A DNA stretch of 64,000 nt from Valencia hispanica (lineage: Eukaryota; Chordata; Actinopteri; Cyprinodontiformes; Valenciidae): assembly GCA_963556495.2 (NCBI GenBank), contig OY747700.1, positions 2,530,001 to 2,594,000 of the forward strand, given 5' to 3'. This document shows positions 13,076 to 25,700 of this stretch, one piece after another. A model generated the notes under the pieces. It saw only the letters and a program-made list of their open reading frames with translations, searched no databases and had not been told where the DNA came from. The translations under genes were made by a program, and so were the position numbers. Numbering within the stretch: position 1 is the stretch's first letter; the number at the start of each line of letters is the position of its first letter.

Positions 13076-13145
13076 CAGTGAGAAGTCTGGCTGCTGCGTT
13101 CTGAACGGAAACTGATGATCTATCCAGATCGGTAAAAAGAACACC
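13076..13145 (-). mobile_element. L2-type LINE fragment, right part
   Basis: CAGTGAGAAGTCTGGCTGCT resumes the repeat interrupted at 12553. It is too short to contain recognisable coding sequence by itself. Confidence 0.55.
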
Positions 13146-15334
13146 GCAGGAAACACAGAAACATGAATGATGTTCTCTACATCTGCTCGGAGACCATGTT
13201 TCGCACGTTGGAAATGTTTCTTAAAGAAACAGGAAGGAGAAATAGATCTGACACGTCTCAGAGCAACGATGAGTCAAATGTAACTCATAAATCAGGTTTG
13301 ATTGCTGGAGGCAAAAACAAGCAACCATCTGAATGGTTTTCGGTGACTATAGGAGAAGATGTCTAATTAGTCGGGCTGTAATGGTACATGTATCCGTATT
13401 CAGATTTTTCGGTATATAACCCTCGGTACAGCACACAGGCGTTTCCACACGGAACCATATAAGCCTCCTGCTAGTTATGACCAGCGACTCCAGTGTTACA
13501 GAACAAGGTGTTTTCATTTGAACTGGTTACCAACTTCTGTTAGCTTCGGTTGCTGTTAGCTCCCACAGATGTTATTGAGCAGAAGGACCCCACTTAGCTG
13601 CCCTCGTTGGTGCCGTTCTCTTAACGTAGCGATAAAGTATAAGCAGACTGGACATCTGACTGTAATGTGTTAAAAATGTTTCTTCCAGGAATTAGTCAGT
13701 GACGTTTGCGTTGTTTTGCAGCAGCAGCTGGAAGCTGAACGGAAGGAGCTCCGCCCCCACCACAGAGTCCCACATAAACACTAAAATAAAGTTATTCATC
13801 TAATGTCATATTTTGTTTTCATCCATTACAAAAAGGATATAAAATGCCAACTAAAAATAAAAACACATGAAACCAAGAGAAACTCTGTTGTTACAAACCG
13901 TGGCTCCTCTGCAGCGGTGATTAAACCATCAGACTAGCAGTGCGCTGTAGCCCCGCCCACTTCACCTGTATAAGTGATGTAACATCCTGTCAGCTGGCTC
14001 AGGTAACAGCTTAACCCCCGATTAACTTGTTACCATTGTTGATACAGACCGTAGGGCCGTCTGAAATATTCATTTTATATCCCAGATTGTCTTGACTTCA
14101 ACACTAAGGAAAAATATTGATGATGCAGTTTCCTAAAATAATATTGAAACTGTTGTGTGTTATTGATTTTTTAATTTTATATTTTATTATATACATTTAT
14201 TATCTGTTATCCGAGAACAATTTGCTGGAAAATGTACTGCGATACAATTACACAAAAACTTTTTTTCCTTCGCTTTGTTCCCTGACTGCACCAAAAATGA
14301 GCCGAACGGTGAATCTGAAACCAGGATAGGGACCGAGCTGGAGAAAAAGTGTCTGGAGAGCCAGACGAACACTGGAGGAGGGCAGGCAGCATGTCCAGAT
14401 GGAACGGTTTGAAAGATGGATGTCATCTGCATAGATGTGAAGAGACCGAATACTGGCAGCTAGTTGAAGAAGAAAACCTGCAAATAATGATGGATGGAGA
14501 CGGAGGAAAGCTCAAAGAACTGGTTCACTACTTCAGTACTGTCTGTATCCGTCCATCTTTTGTTCATCAGAACTCTTTGTGCAGGTGAACCATCTTCACC
14601 ACAGGTGAACCACCAGCTACCTTCTCGCCTCAGGAGCTCTGCAGACAGATCTCCTTTCAGCCTCTTGTGTTCATCATCTCCTCCTATCTATAATTTCTCA
14701 CGGCTAATGACCACGGCTGGTGTTTGGGACATTAGATCTCTCGCTACGATGAAAGCTGCAACCATCCGTTCCTCTTCTACTCCCACTGCTGGAATGGCTG
14801 AGATGTGAAGGTGGAGCTGGATGCCCTGGTTGCCTCATCCCAGACTGCTAAAAATAAACGGATGACAAACCAACCAACCCTGTCGTCATCGCAAACCTTA
14901 ATAAATGTCTCAATGTTCTCAAAACACACAGAGCTTGTGAAACAGGAACACGTTGGAGCATTTCACCATCGTCTCCCAGAGTTTGAGGAGAGAAACAGCC
15001 GATTTCAAAGATCCTCCACATCCAATAACTGAGACTTTACAGAGAAGCGCTGAGGAGAAAATGAAAATATGTGTGTTAGAGGCTGAAACGTGGCCGACTG
15101 TTTGAGATGAGATGGGACGTCGGTTCCCACGACACCAAGCGACCTCCGACTCTCTCTGCCTATAAATGGCTCGTCTGGTGGCGTTTTGGTCACCAGTCAG
15201 GCTTTAAAAGGACAGAAAGAGAAAAATTCACCCAAAGGAGACGGAAAAGGGACCAAAAACAAAAACGGAGAAATATCCACAAAACAGGAGTAGTTAGGAA
15301 AAAATCCCTTTGAAATGAATCAACAACACTCAGC
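13146..15334. other. Gene-free stretch, mostly unassigned
   Basis: No gene is supported. GGGCTGTAATGGTACATGTA near 13375 resembles a terminus of a dispersed fish repeat, but no matching second end was found. Open frames on both strands between 14117 and 15193 are short and carry no domain signature. Confidence 0.4.
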
Positions 15335-15510
15335 TGTGGTTTTATGTTGGACTTTATTGGCCTCTTTGAATTGTGGAGGAATTTTGGTCCACTTTTTCAC
15401 CAAAGTAACTTCAGTTCATGGAGGTTAGCAAACATTTGCTTTCTCAAGGTCCCAGCACAGCATTTCAACCAGGCATAGGTCTGAACTTTGACTAGGATGC
15501 TAAACCAATC
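15335..15510 (-). mobile_element. Tc1-like transposon relic
   Basis: TTGTGGAGGAATTTTGGTCC and, further on, TCTGAACTTTGACTAGGAT are characteristic of the interior of fish Tc1-like elements read on the minus strand. The same kind of element is visible in plus orientation at 24950-25690. No open transposase frame survives. Confidence 0.6.
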
Positions 15511-16304
15511 CAGGCTCCTTCAGGCTCTTTCTGGATCCACGTCTAGAGTTCTGGATTTCATTGCAAAACCAAAAACACAGACAGGTTCTGTCCAGATGTT
15601 TCTCACTGAGGAAGCTCATCCAGCCGGGTCAGAACCAGCGACCCACAGAGAAGCTGTGAGGAGACCTGAGGGACCAAAAAATAGCTTGGCAGGAATTGTC
15701 CGTCCGTCCGTCCGTCTGTCCATCTAGTATAAACAAAGTAAACCGTCTCCATGTCTGTGTTTATTTCCAGGTGTTCATCATGTTAAAGAGAACAAACCAA
15801 ATATCAGCTTGTTGAGTTTATCTTGGCTGCTGTTAGCTGTGGGGAGGTCACTAACTAAGTTATCTTTTCTAAACTTCAGTGATTCATAGACCTGATTTCA
15901 ACATCTCTAATTTAATCTTCAGTATCTTCAGATTAATTACATTTAGTCCACATCTGGAGGTCAGAGTCTGATTCCTTCATCTATCTGCCATTGCCGAATA
16001 AATGGATTTATTAAATATCAGCAGGACTGAATGAATCAATCACAGTCAGATAAAAAGATTTGTCCTCATTTCTGCAGGTTTAAAGCTCCTAAAAACCCGG
16101 AGCTGTTTTAGGATTATGTGGTTTGATTGTGACGGGATTTAGAGAGAAACAGCAGCTCTTCAGCCCCTCATCAGACGAGCTCTGCAGCGCCTCCTGTGGT
16201 TGGTCAGGGGAATTGCTTCTGATTGCTGAAGCAGGAAAAGTCTTCATCATTTAATCATCTCAGCCTGAGAATTTCAGGAGAATTTTTATTTCACTATATT
16301 TATA
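15511..16304. other. No gene; short CCGT repeat
   Basis: Apart from a short CCGT-type simple repeat at about 15700-15723, nothing was recognised. Confidence 0.45.
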
Positions 16305-16575
16305 CACAGGTTGCCCGGAGGAACAGCTGGTAGTATTGCTGCCTTGCAGGAAGAAAGTCTCGGGCTCAAACACCCGCCTGAGGTTCTTTCTGCAGGAACA
16401 TTGCATGTTCTCCTTGTGCATGCGTGGGTTCTCTCAGGGTACTCTTCTTCCCACAGTCCAGAAACATGACTGGTAGGTTGATTGGTCTCTGGTGTCTGCA
16501 TGGTTGTGTGTTTTTGTGATGGAATGAAGACCCCTCCAGGGTGTCACCCACATCTCGCCCAACGACCGCTGGAGA
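16305..16575 (+). mobile_element. Dispersed SINE-like repeat, older copy
   Basis: The succession GCTGCCTTGCAGGAAGAAAG, GCATGTTCTCCTTGTGCATG, CCCACAGTCCAGAAACATGA and a final CAGGGTGTCACCC matches, with divergence, the clearer copy at 50945-51240. The start has a tRNA-like box A/box B look, but no cloverleaf can be drawn with confidence. Confidence 0.65.
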
Positions 16576-17854
16576 AAACCATCAGGAAATCAAAGCAAAT
16601 TAGTCCCCCAATAAAGTTTTGGGTTAAAAAAGAACAAAACCTAACTCAGTCAAACTGTGTGACCGACCTGAAGCTGTCGGAGCACCGACTCGGACCGGAC
16701 CGCCGGCTGTCAGGATATATCTGTCTGCATGCTCACATACCGCCGTGCCCAGCCTCCACACAGCTGCTACGACCCCCCCCCCCCCCACACAGGGCAGGCT
16801 TTACATTCTGATGCAGGGAGGACCACAACAGGCCATTCTGGGGCAACAGCTTCACGTCTGGCTCTGGTTTCCGGTGGAGAAAACCTGCAGCATGCATGCT
16901 TCAGTCAGGCAGAGCTAACTTTTTGTTTGACCAGAGATATATTATGGGCTGGCACGAAGCTTATGCGTAGTTTCATTTTGAAATCAGCAGAAACCTGGAA
17001 GAACAATCAGTTCTTTACTCTGATGGATCTGTTGAGCAGAAGTCAGAATGCAGATTTTTTTTAAAGGATCAGATGGAGCATAACTTTTCCTCCTTTGATC
17101 GTGTTTGTTACGTTGATTTAAAATAAAGTTCGTACAGTTCAGTCTGGAGATGATGTAGACCAGAAACGATATCAAATGAATCCAGAATCTCCAAGTCAGA
17201 CCAAAGAGCAAACTGGAAATCAGATAATTAACCCAAAACACACCTACTGATATCCTTAATAAAGCTCAGAATAGACGGATGGATGAGGATTAATCCTCAG
17301 GTTTTCCTCATTGAAGCTACAAACACCACACACTGTCCCATAGCTACCACAGACCTGTTTATATCATCTATTTAAAGTCTTATTTTTCCAGGTTTGACCT
17401 TTGCTCTGGTTCCATGATGAATTCAAGGCAGCTCATTGTCTCCATCTGTCTCGCTGTGGTTCTCCAGAGGTTTCTGGGTTTTCCGCTGTAATCCAATAGA
17501 CCCATTTAAAGGGACCTAATCAGATTATCTAGTTTGGACTTTATTACAGCTCAGATGAGTTTTGTTTTTGCAGATAAAAGCTCAGCTTGGATTTCTGCAG
17601 CATCATCTTCACGAGACCCGATGAAGCGTAAATATAACGGCAGGATCTGGATCAGCTGAGGCGCCGTTAAAATGCTGATTAAAGGAGCAGTCAGAAGTTT
17701 TGGTGAGTCGTTGCAAACACGTTCCTGGTTCCCATCCTGCATGTTTCTGCACACGCTCAGATCGCAACAAACACATCTTCAATAATTAACAGAAGTGATA
17801 CAAACTGTTATCGAACTTATTTCTATTGTAATTATGGACTAAAACTGGTAAAAA
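16576..17854. other. No gene; poly-C run
   Basis: A run of about 14 C residues lies at 16773-16786. The rest has no assignable feature. Confidence 0.45.
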
Positions 17855-18345
17855 AACAAAACATCGCCTGACAAAAGTATTTACACCCTGTGAACTTTTC
17901 CTCATTTTGTCCCATTTTAACCACAGACTAGTGTACTGCGTGTTTATTCAGATTTTATGTCATGTATCAACACCACTCAGCGCATAATTAGGAAGTGAAA
18001 GGAAAATAGTTCCTGGTTTTCTGGGGTTCGTCTCCAGCAGTTCTGATCGTCTCCAGCTCAGTCAGGTTGGATGGAGTGTCGAAACAGATTCTCAGCTGGA
18101 TTCAGGTCTGGACTTTGACTAGGCAAATCTAAACCATCCCATTATATCTGGCAGCACGTTCAGGGTGGTGGTCCTGTTGGAAGGTTAAACTTCTCCCCAG
18201 TCTCAGCTTTTCTGCTGCCTCTGACAGCCTTTCCTCCAGGATTTCCCTGATTTAGCTCCACCCATCTTCCTAATCATCTCTAACCAGCTGTCCCACAGCA
18301 TGAAGCTGCCACCATCGCATTTCACTGTAGTGACTAGTCCAGTGC
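17855..18345 (-). mobile_element. Tc1-like transposon relic
   Basis: The terminus-like phrase AAAGTATTTACACCCTGTGA, then CTTTTCCTCATTTTGTC, the interior phrase GGATTCAGGTCTGGACTTTG and finally CCCACAGCATGAAGCTGCCA follow the order of a fish Tc1-like element read from its 3' end on the minus strand. There is no open transposase frame. Confidence 0.7.
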
Positions 18346-18983
18346 TGTCTTGGTTTCTGAAGACTAAAATGACAAAAAATCTGCCTTGGCTACATTAAGC
18401 CGTAGGAGTCGTGACCAATAAGATGGTCAGAAAAACGTGACGGTAAAGAACTGATGCTATGTAGTGAAGCCGGATTGTAAATCTTTGTGTTGTCAGGATA
18501 CGAATGGCGAGAAATGTTGCGGTACTCTGTAACTGTAGCTGGGGGAGATCCTATAAAAGGTTGATAAAAGTGATCCAAGAGCGGAGCCTTGAGGAACCCC
18601 ACATCTGATTTTCACTCGCTCAGATTTATAATTGCTAAATGACAGAAGCTAGTCCCGTTCCACGAAACAAGATCAGAACCAAACGGGTCCGGCAGACAGT
18701 CCTTCCTCGTCCATTTCTCAGGATCTTCTTGTGTTATTCTGACTTCATAAAGGAGATCAATCTGCAGGTAAATGAGCCACAGCCGCAACTACAGATTCAT
18801 CAAAATCTCAGAAACACTTCATCTTCATCTGGATGAGTTCATTTAAATTAACAGGTGATGGAAGAATCACCCTGAACAACACTGCCCTCTGCTGCTCCCA
18901 GCACAAAATGACACATTCTTAAACAGTCTCAGGTGAATCTTTTTAATACCTAGAAATTAAATAAAAGATAAAATCACACCATG
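18346..18983. other. No gene; probable old repeat
   Basis: The phrase GAGCCTTGAGGAACCCCACA at about 18580 is one I associate with a dispersed fish repeat. I cannot define its ends or class. Confidence 0.35.
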
Positions 18984-18989
18984 TTTATT
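18984..18989 (-). promoter_or_regulatory. Candidate polyadenylation signal of the GPR171-like gene
   Basis: The minus strand reads AATAAA about 210 bp downstream of the stop codon at 19197. This would give a short 3' UTR. It is supported by position and motif only. Confidence 0.45.
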
Positions 18990-19196
18990 ACCAGTTCATT
19001 CCTGCAGTTATGGCCTTTGATATATTTTGTGTTATGTTATGTCATGTTACTGTTTCTAGTTCAGTCAAACCTGTTGAGAAGAAGTAAATCTGTTTCTGTC
19101 ACATTTGGAGTTCAGACTCGTGTTTCCAGAAACATCCGTCTCCTGCAGCGTCTGCATGTCTCTGTGATAGTTTTCATTCTCTTTGCAGAGCTGTGA

Positions 19197-19721
19197 TTAG
19201 ACCACAGCATCCTGCTCTGCATCAGCTTTCTGCAGCATCACTTCCTGCACAACCTGCTCCTCTGCATCGACCGCCTGGTTCCTGCTGCAGGGAAGGAGCG
19301 TCCCGACCGTTTCCCTGAACGCGCCGTCGAGGTTGAAGAAGAGCAGCGGGTCGAGGCAGACGTGGACCAGGCTCAGGAACAGCGTCGACTCCTTCGCCAG
19401 GAACAGCTGCCTCTTGGTCTGGCAGTCCGTGATGACGTCAGTCTGCGTCAGCGTGTACGGCGTCCGCACCACGTGGTACGGGACGAAGCTGAGCATGTAG
19501 GCCAGCGCCATGGCCGTCATGCTCAGCACCACCCGCCTGGCGTCCGGCCACTGCTTGGGGTCGCTGCGACTTCGCAGGAGTCTTTTAAGGGCCAGGCCGC
19601 TGGAGATGAGCACGGCTGCCGAGGCGTTGAGGAACAGGGCCGTGTTGAGGAAAACAGTCAGTGCGTGCCAGTGGAGGCTGACGCCCTGCTTCAGCGACGA
19701 ACAGCTGAGGTACTTCTTCAC
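19197..19721 (-). CDS. gpr171: gpr171 coding exon 4 (ECL2 to C-terminus)
   Basis: 174 codons plus TAA. The exon starts GTGAAGAAG (V-K-K) after the acceptor ATCCAG, supplies the ECL2 cysteine (YLSCSSL), TM5, TM6 and TM7, and ends in an acidic, glutamine-rich tail. G+C is clearly higher than in the surrounding repeats, as expected of a coding exon. Confidence 0.94.
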   Translation of the reverse strand: MKKYLSCSSLKQGVSLHWHALTVFLNTALFLNASAAVLISSGLALKRLLRSRSDPKQWPDARRVVLSMTAMALAYMLSFVPYHVVRTPYTLTQTDVITDCQTKRQLFLAKESTLFLSLVHVCLDPLLFFNLDGAFRETVGTLLPCSRNQAVDAEEQVVQEVMLQKADAEQDAVV

Positions 19722-22700
19722 CTGGATGGTGAAAGCAGAAGCTCTTTCAATTAGAGGCCACAGAAAAACTGAAGGATCCTGCTAGAAACACATCATGCAA
19801 GCTGTAGAGACAGAACTAATAACTGGGGACCAGAAACAGGTAGGAACTGGGGAACTACACTGAAGACAACTGAGGGCTCCAGATAACCATAACAAGGACC
19901 AAAACACATCCTGAAACCATGACAGTACCCCCAACAGCGCCCTTTAAGGGACATCAAGTAATGAAAAACTAAAGGAAGGTCCATTACATAATCTCTACAT
20001 TCATGCAACATATTGAAACTAGAGAAGAAGAAGCAAATCCTTTGTTTCCACTGAGCGGTACGACACAGGTCAGTCTCTCTGTCTGTTTCCATTGTAAAAG
20101 CCACCCAGAGAACTACCCCATTCTGGGCCCCATGCTGGGCCCCATATGTTGAGCCCCCTGCTGGGCCCCATATGTTGAGCCCCCTGCTGGGCCCCCTGCT
20201 GGGCCCCCTGCTGAGCCCCCTGCTGAGCCCCATGCTGGGCCCCATGCTGGGCCCCATACTTGGCCCCATGTTGGACCCCATGTTGAGCCCCATGCTGAGC
20301 CCCATGCTGGGCCCCAAACTGGGCCCCATGTTGGGCCCCATATCCTGGGCCCCATGCTGGCCCCCATATGTTGAGCCCCCTGCTGGGCCCCCTGATGGGC
20401 CCCCTGCTGAGCCCCATGCTGTGCCCCATGCTGGGCCCCATACTTGGCCCCATGTTGGACCCCATGTTGAGCCCCATGCTGAGCCCCATGCTGGGCCCCA
20501 TACTGGGCCCCATGTTGGACCCCATGTTGAGCCCCATGCTGAGCCCCATGCTGGGCCCCATGTTGGGCCCCATGTTGGGCCCCATATCCTGGGCCCCATG
20601 CTGGGCCCCATATGTTGAGCCCCCTGCTGGGCCCCCTGCTGAGCCCCCTGCTGAGCCCCATGCTGGGCCCCATACAAGGCCCCATGTTGGACCCCATGTT
20701 GAGCCCCATGCTGAGCCCCATGCTGAGCCCCATGCTGGGCCCCAAACAGGGCCCCATGTTGGGCCCCATATCCTGGGCCCCATATGTTGAGCCCCCTGCT
20801 GGGCCCCCTGCTGAGCCCCCTGCTGAGCCCCATGCTGGGCCCCATGCTGGGCCCCATACTTGGCCCCATGTTGGGCCCCACGTTGAGCCCCATGCTGAGC
20901 CCCATGTTGGGCCCCATGTTGGGCCCCATGCTGTGACACTTGAGAATAGTTGGACTCTTTTTGGTCCACATCCAGGACGTTGAGGAACGTCTTCCACCTC
21001 TGGAGACCGGCATCTATGGAGCTGACTTGCAGCAGTGATGGGAAGGTACTCCCAGACCTCCATCAGTAAAGTTGAGAAGGATTTTGAAGTACCCCTTCCA
21101 CTACCTGACTACTTCCTCATCTACCCAGACTGTTAACCACAATGCTAATTTCCCTTCCTGCAGCCAAAGCTTATCTAGTGTCACGTTTTACTGTGCTAAA
21201 GTTCCCGTCTCACTGAACCCTCTAAACACCTGATGTTTCACTTCTCCCTATGGTCAGGGGCGGATCTAGAAAAATATTTATGGGGGGGCAAGAAAGGGGC
21301 AAGAATTTTTCAGGGGTGGCACCATATGCCAGAATTTTATATATATTGGTTTTATTGATCAGTCAAACACATGCTTCACCTCTTCACTCCCCAGTATTTA
21401 CATATATGATAGATACATACATGTATTTGTTTTGCTTCAGGTTATTTAAGCACATTAAAGCTGCATTTCGCAATATTTTTGTTAAAATAAAACTTTAAAA
21501 AAAAACCTATAGTCAGTTTTTTCATCTCCTGACGATACAATTGAATCAAGTGCTGTAGTTTGATTCTATCGCGGTTGCATTTAGAGGCAGCAATTCCATT
21601 TATTTTGAGGTGGTTCAGCGTGTGGGCTTGTGAGAGCGCGTAGCATGACGGAATGATGCACGTACGTACCCATGTACGCGGTCTAAGCTAGCTTAGATAA
21701 GTGTAGCTAGCCACGACACCTACACAAGCTCCCCGTAAGTCAAAGAAGAAAATTATTTTATCCAGCATTACTAAAAGAGCAAAAATGGCCTCTGCTGTCA
21801 CAGAGCTCGGAATAATGACACACGCCTGAAAGTCATGGGAGTTCGCATTCTGCTGATTGCAGTTTGTCTAACGGCCACATGGTGCGCTCTCTGCAGCACT
21901 TTCAGCAAACTAGCAGCTTTAAAGGTTCACCAAAGAGAATATAATGCAACTATTTTCATGAGCTTCAAGTTCCTAATGTCCAATTTTACCCCCTTAACAT
22001 TCCTGCGATTTCCGCCCTACATTTGTTTTAAAACGCATACCGAAAAATTAACTTAAAGCTGTTCTTGAACCATTTTGAGTAGAGACATGGCTGGGGTCTC
22101 TTTAGAAAGCAAACACTCTAAAATGTATCCCAGAACTGTGTTAATATCTCCGAGTGCTATTGTTACCAAGCAATAGGAATTTTAATACACTGAAAAATAA
22201 TTTTATTTATGTCCGATTATTTATTTTATATAAATACATGCTGTAAAAATGGCTTTAAAAATAGGAACCTAAAACACACAGTGGGTCTAAAGACTGAAGT
22301 ATTACCTTCATCCACACCAAATTTGACTGCAAAAAATGAATATTCTGCACACATTTTTATAACTACAGGTCAAAGGTGGTCAAAAGTGTGTCACATGCGC
22401 CATCTCCTGGGTAAATGCCGTAGTCCTCACAAAATATCATCAGAATCATAACTTCATCTTACCATATAAAGCTCCACGGCTTCCTTCAATGTTGTATTTT
22501 GATTATAAAGGATGTTTGGATACGTTGCTGAAACAGTATGTTACTGGTACGCACTGTGCGTAATCTCTTTATGAATAAGAGATTATACGCACGTCATACA
22601 CTACGGCAGCGACCGGTCCGCCTGGTCGTTATCTGCGTTTACAGCATTACATTGGCTATTCGATGCGTCAATCATCAGAGTTCTGGACCGCGATTGGTTC

Positions 22701-25700
22701 GAGTTTCTTACCATAACGTGACTTTTCATCCATGCGCCATTGATTGGCGGATGGATGAAATAAACCGGATGAAATTTTTTTTTTCTTCTGGGCATGCTCA
22801 GTGACCTTTGTAGGCGGAAGTGGAAGCGAAGGAATCGGAAACAAAGCCGTAAAGACTACAAAAATGGCCACAGACATTTCGGAAGCACATTTTCACAGTT
22901 TGTTTTACATTTTTTATCGGTTTTGCTGTTGTCCTGGTATAATCACTTTATTGGAGGACTTTAATCGGACCCTTATTGATGTAAAAAGACAATTTTTGTT
23001 TGTAATGGATCGGTTTTGTCACGTTTATTGGACTACAAAGTGGTGAGTTCCATATTTGTATACCTCCGTCAGGAGAACGTTTGTGTTGGCAAAGGCGCTC
23101 ACTGTGTCTACAGTTATGATTGTATCTTTGATCGCCATCCATAATTGGAATCACAAGACTCTTAGCTTTCCAATGATATAAAATATGTATAGGTTCATAG
23201 AAGTTAGAAGTCAGAAAATCTATGGATTTAAACTACAAAATGGGCTGGGCCCGCCTGCGGGCCCACGGAACGTTAACGGGTTTGAATTCATAGCTGCTAG
23301 GGTGGCAGCAGGGGTGGCAAGGCTTTCTTGCCACCCCAGTAGATCCGCCAATGCCTATGGTTAGGGTTGAAATCTGCTGGGGGTGGAAGCGGTCAGCTTT
23401 CAAACGATTTAAACTTAAATTGGACTTCCCTGCAGAAGAAAGACCTGATTTCAGTCTGTCCCACTGATATTAGTAGAGGTTGTGGAGCTTGCAGAATGTA
23501 TCTGGTTAGTAGGACTGTAGTACCTTGACCTCCTTTGTGGGGAGAGCCATGTTGGGCATCATGATGAGCAGCAGCAGCATCCAGACCACAATCGACAGCA
23601 GCCAGGCAAAGCCGGACTCCTGCAGCCGCAGAGAGCGCGCCGTATGGCGGTCCTGCAACAGAACAGACTCATAATGCCGCCGTCATAGATACAGGTGGCC
23701 CTCACTGAATATCCCACTCTACCTTCAGGTAGCGGTCTACAACAATGAAGGCAAGGAAGGCGACGGATGCGTAAAGACTGATGTACATGATGACGGCGCT
23801 GGCCTGGCAGTGGAACACCTTGAGGCGCCACGGCGCTTCCTCGAAGTTCTTCACGATCTTAAATGGGAGAGCGAAGAGCAGCAGGATGTCGGCCACAAGC
23901 AGGTTGACCAGGTAGACGCGGGTGCTCCGCTTCTGCTGAGACACAACCCAGCATTTCTCACACAGCGCCCAGAATGAAGAACGTCACATTTATACCATAA
24001 AACACTCGACCAATCTACTTCTCAATAAGTACTACCTCTAGATGAGGCACATGAAGTGAAACAGTGTTTGTCCTTTCGTTGTTGTCGTCTGTTCTTGATT
24101 TGTTGTCACAATAAAATGTTTCAGACCATCACACAAATCAAAATGCAGAAATCACCTTAACCAAACTAACGCTTGGTTGCTGTCAGACTGAAATCACTTC
24201 AATAGTAAGTGATGTCAGGGAATATTTCTATGTAATTAGGATTCAATTCATTAGTGACATTCTCAGTAAGTGCATCTAGGGTAATAGGTCAAGCTAGAAA
24301 CAAACAATGCCGTCTGTATGCAATGTTTTAATAGCAATGTATCAGAGTGCTTAATCAGAAAACAGCAAGACATCAACAGGACATTCTGACCTTGTGAGGT
24401 TGTTGTACCTCACTATCATGCTATTCGAGGTGACACCAGGACGGGACAAGGAGGCTGAGCTCAGGTTGATTGGAGATTGACATCGATTTTAAATACTATA
24501 TAATGTTAGGGATATGTTGGCCAACATGCTTATTAAATACCAAAAACGCCTGAAGGACTCTTTGTTTGAGAAGAAGCATTTTTTCCACACTAGTATGGCG
24601 CCCAATGTGATCTCGGCGAGCGGAGCAGACTGGCTGAGATGAAGATCAAAGGACTGCATGTGTCCTGGAAGAGTTTTTTTTTCAGCCTCCAACCTCCAGT
24701 ACCTGGTTTGGGAGATGGGAGGCCTCTCCCTGCTGCAGCCTGCTGCAGCCTGCTGCAGCCTGGGAGACTGGTTCCTCACCAGAGAGATCGTGAAGTAGGA
24801 TAGAAGATTTTAAAAAAGCATCACATCAGGACCAGATCTAGAGAAACAAAGTCCCTGACATTAAAGTTTAAGGCTATAGAGCTCCAGATAAACATAGTGA
24901 GAACATTTATCCATCTGGACCTTCCCAGGAGAGGCAGATCCCCTAGAAATACTCCAAGAGGTCATCAACCACTCATCCAGGAGGTTCTGCAGGCCTCAGA
25001 AAGAGACTCTGGGCAACAATGACCTCCAGGGGGAGTTGCAGGACCAGAACTACCGTTGACCCAAAATAACACAAAGACCCGTCTCACATTGACCTAAAAT
25101 AGATTCCCAAAGACTTCTGGGAAAATATTCTTTGCACCCATGAGACCAAAGTGCACCTTTCTTGAAGGAGTCCTGTTGAATTTAGAGTAAAACTTCCAAT
25201 GTATTACAGAGACAGAACACCACAGCTACAGTCAGACACGGTGGTGGTGGTATGATGATCTGGGGAAGAAAATCCTGAAACATAACATCCAACCATGAGC
25301 TTGTGACTTTAAGCTCACTTGGGTTCTGCAGCAGGATAATGATCTGAACTACACCACCAGGGCCACCTCTGAATGTCCTAGTCAAAGTCTGTATTTACAT
25401 CTGTGCGATATGCAGTGTAATGACGTTCAACAGGTCGCGTCTTCAGGAAAGCCCTCCAATATGTCTAAATTACATCAATTCAGCAAAGTAGAGCGGACAG
25501 ACATGTTAAAGACTCATCTACAGTAACCATCAGTTCTTAGGTTTAGGGTGTGATTATTTTTTCACACACAACCAGGCTGGTTTGGACTACATTTCATTTT
25601 TGCTTATTTACTCAGGTTTTCACTGATATAAAATGTGTTTTATGATCTGAAACATTAAATGAGAACAAGATGATTTTCATTAGTTGGACTCATGAAATAC

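Noticed and set aside
13370..14330. Possible transposon starting GGGCTGTAATGGTACATG
   Set aside because: No inverted partner or target duplication was found, so it was not annotated as an element.
19793..21063. Glycine/methionine-rich open frames of 300-400 codons near the gpr171 intron
   Set aside because: They lie over the 12-bp minisatellite. All three minus-strand frames and plus-strand frames are open there.
22864..22900. ATG followed by GCCACAGACATTTCGGAAG, resembling the ATGGACATTTCGGAG at 61863
   Set aside because: The shared word is only about 11 bases and the surrounding sequence does not align. It is treated as coincidence.
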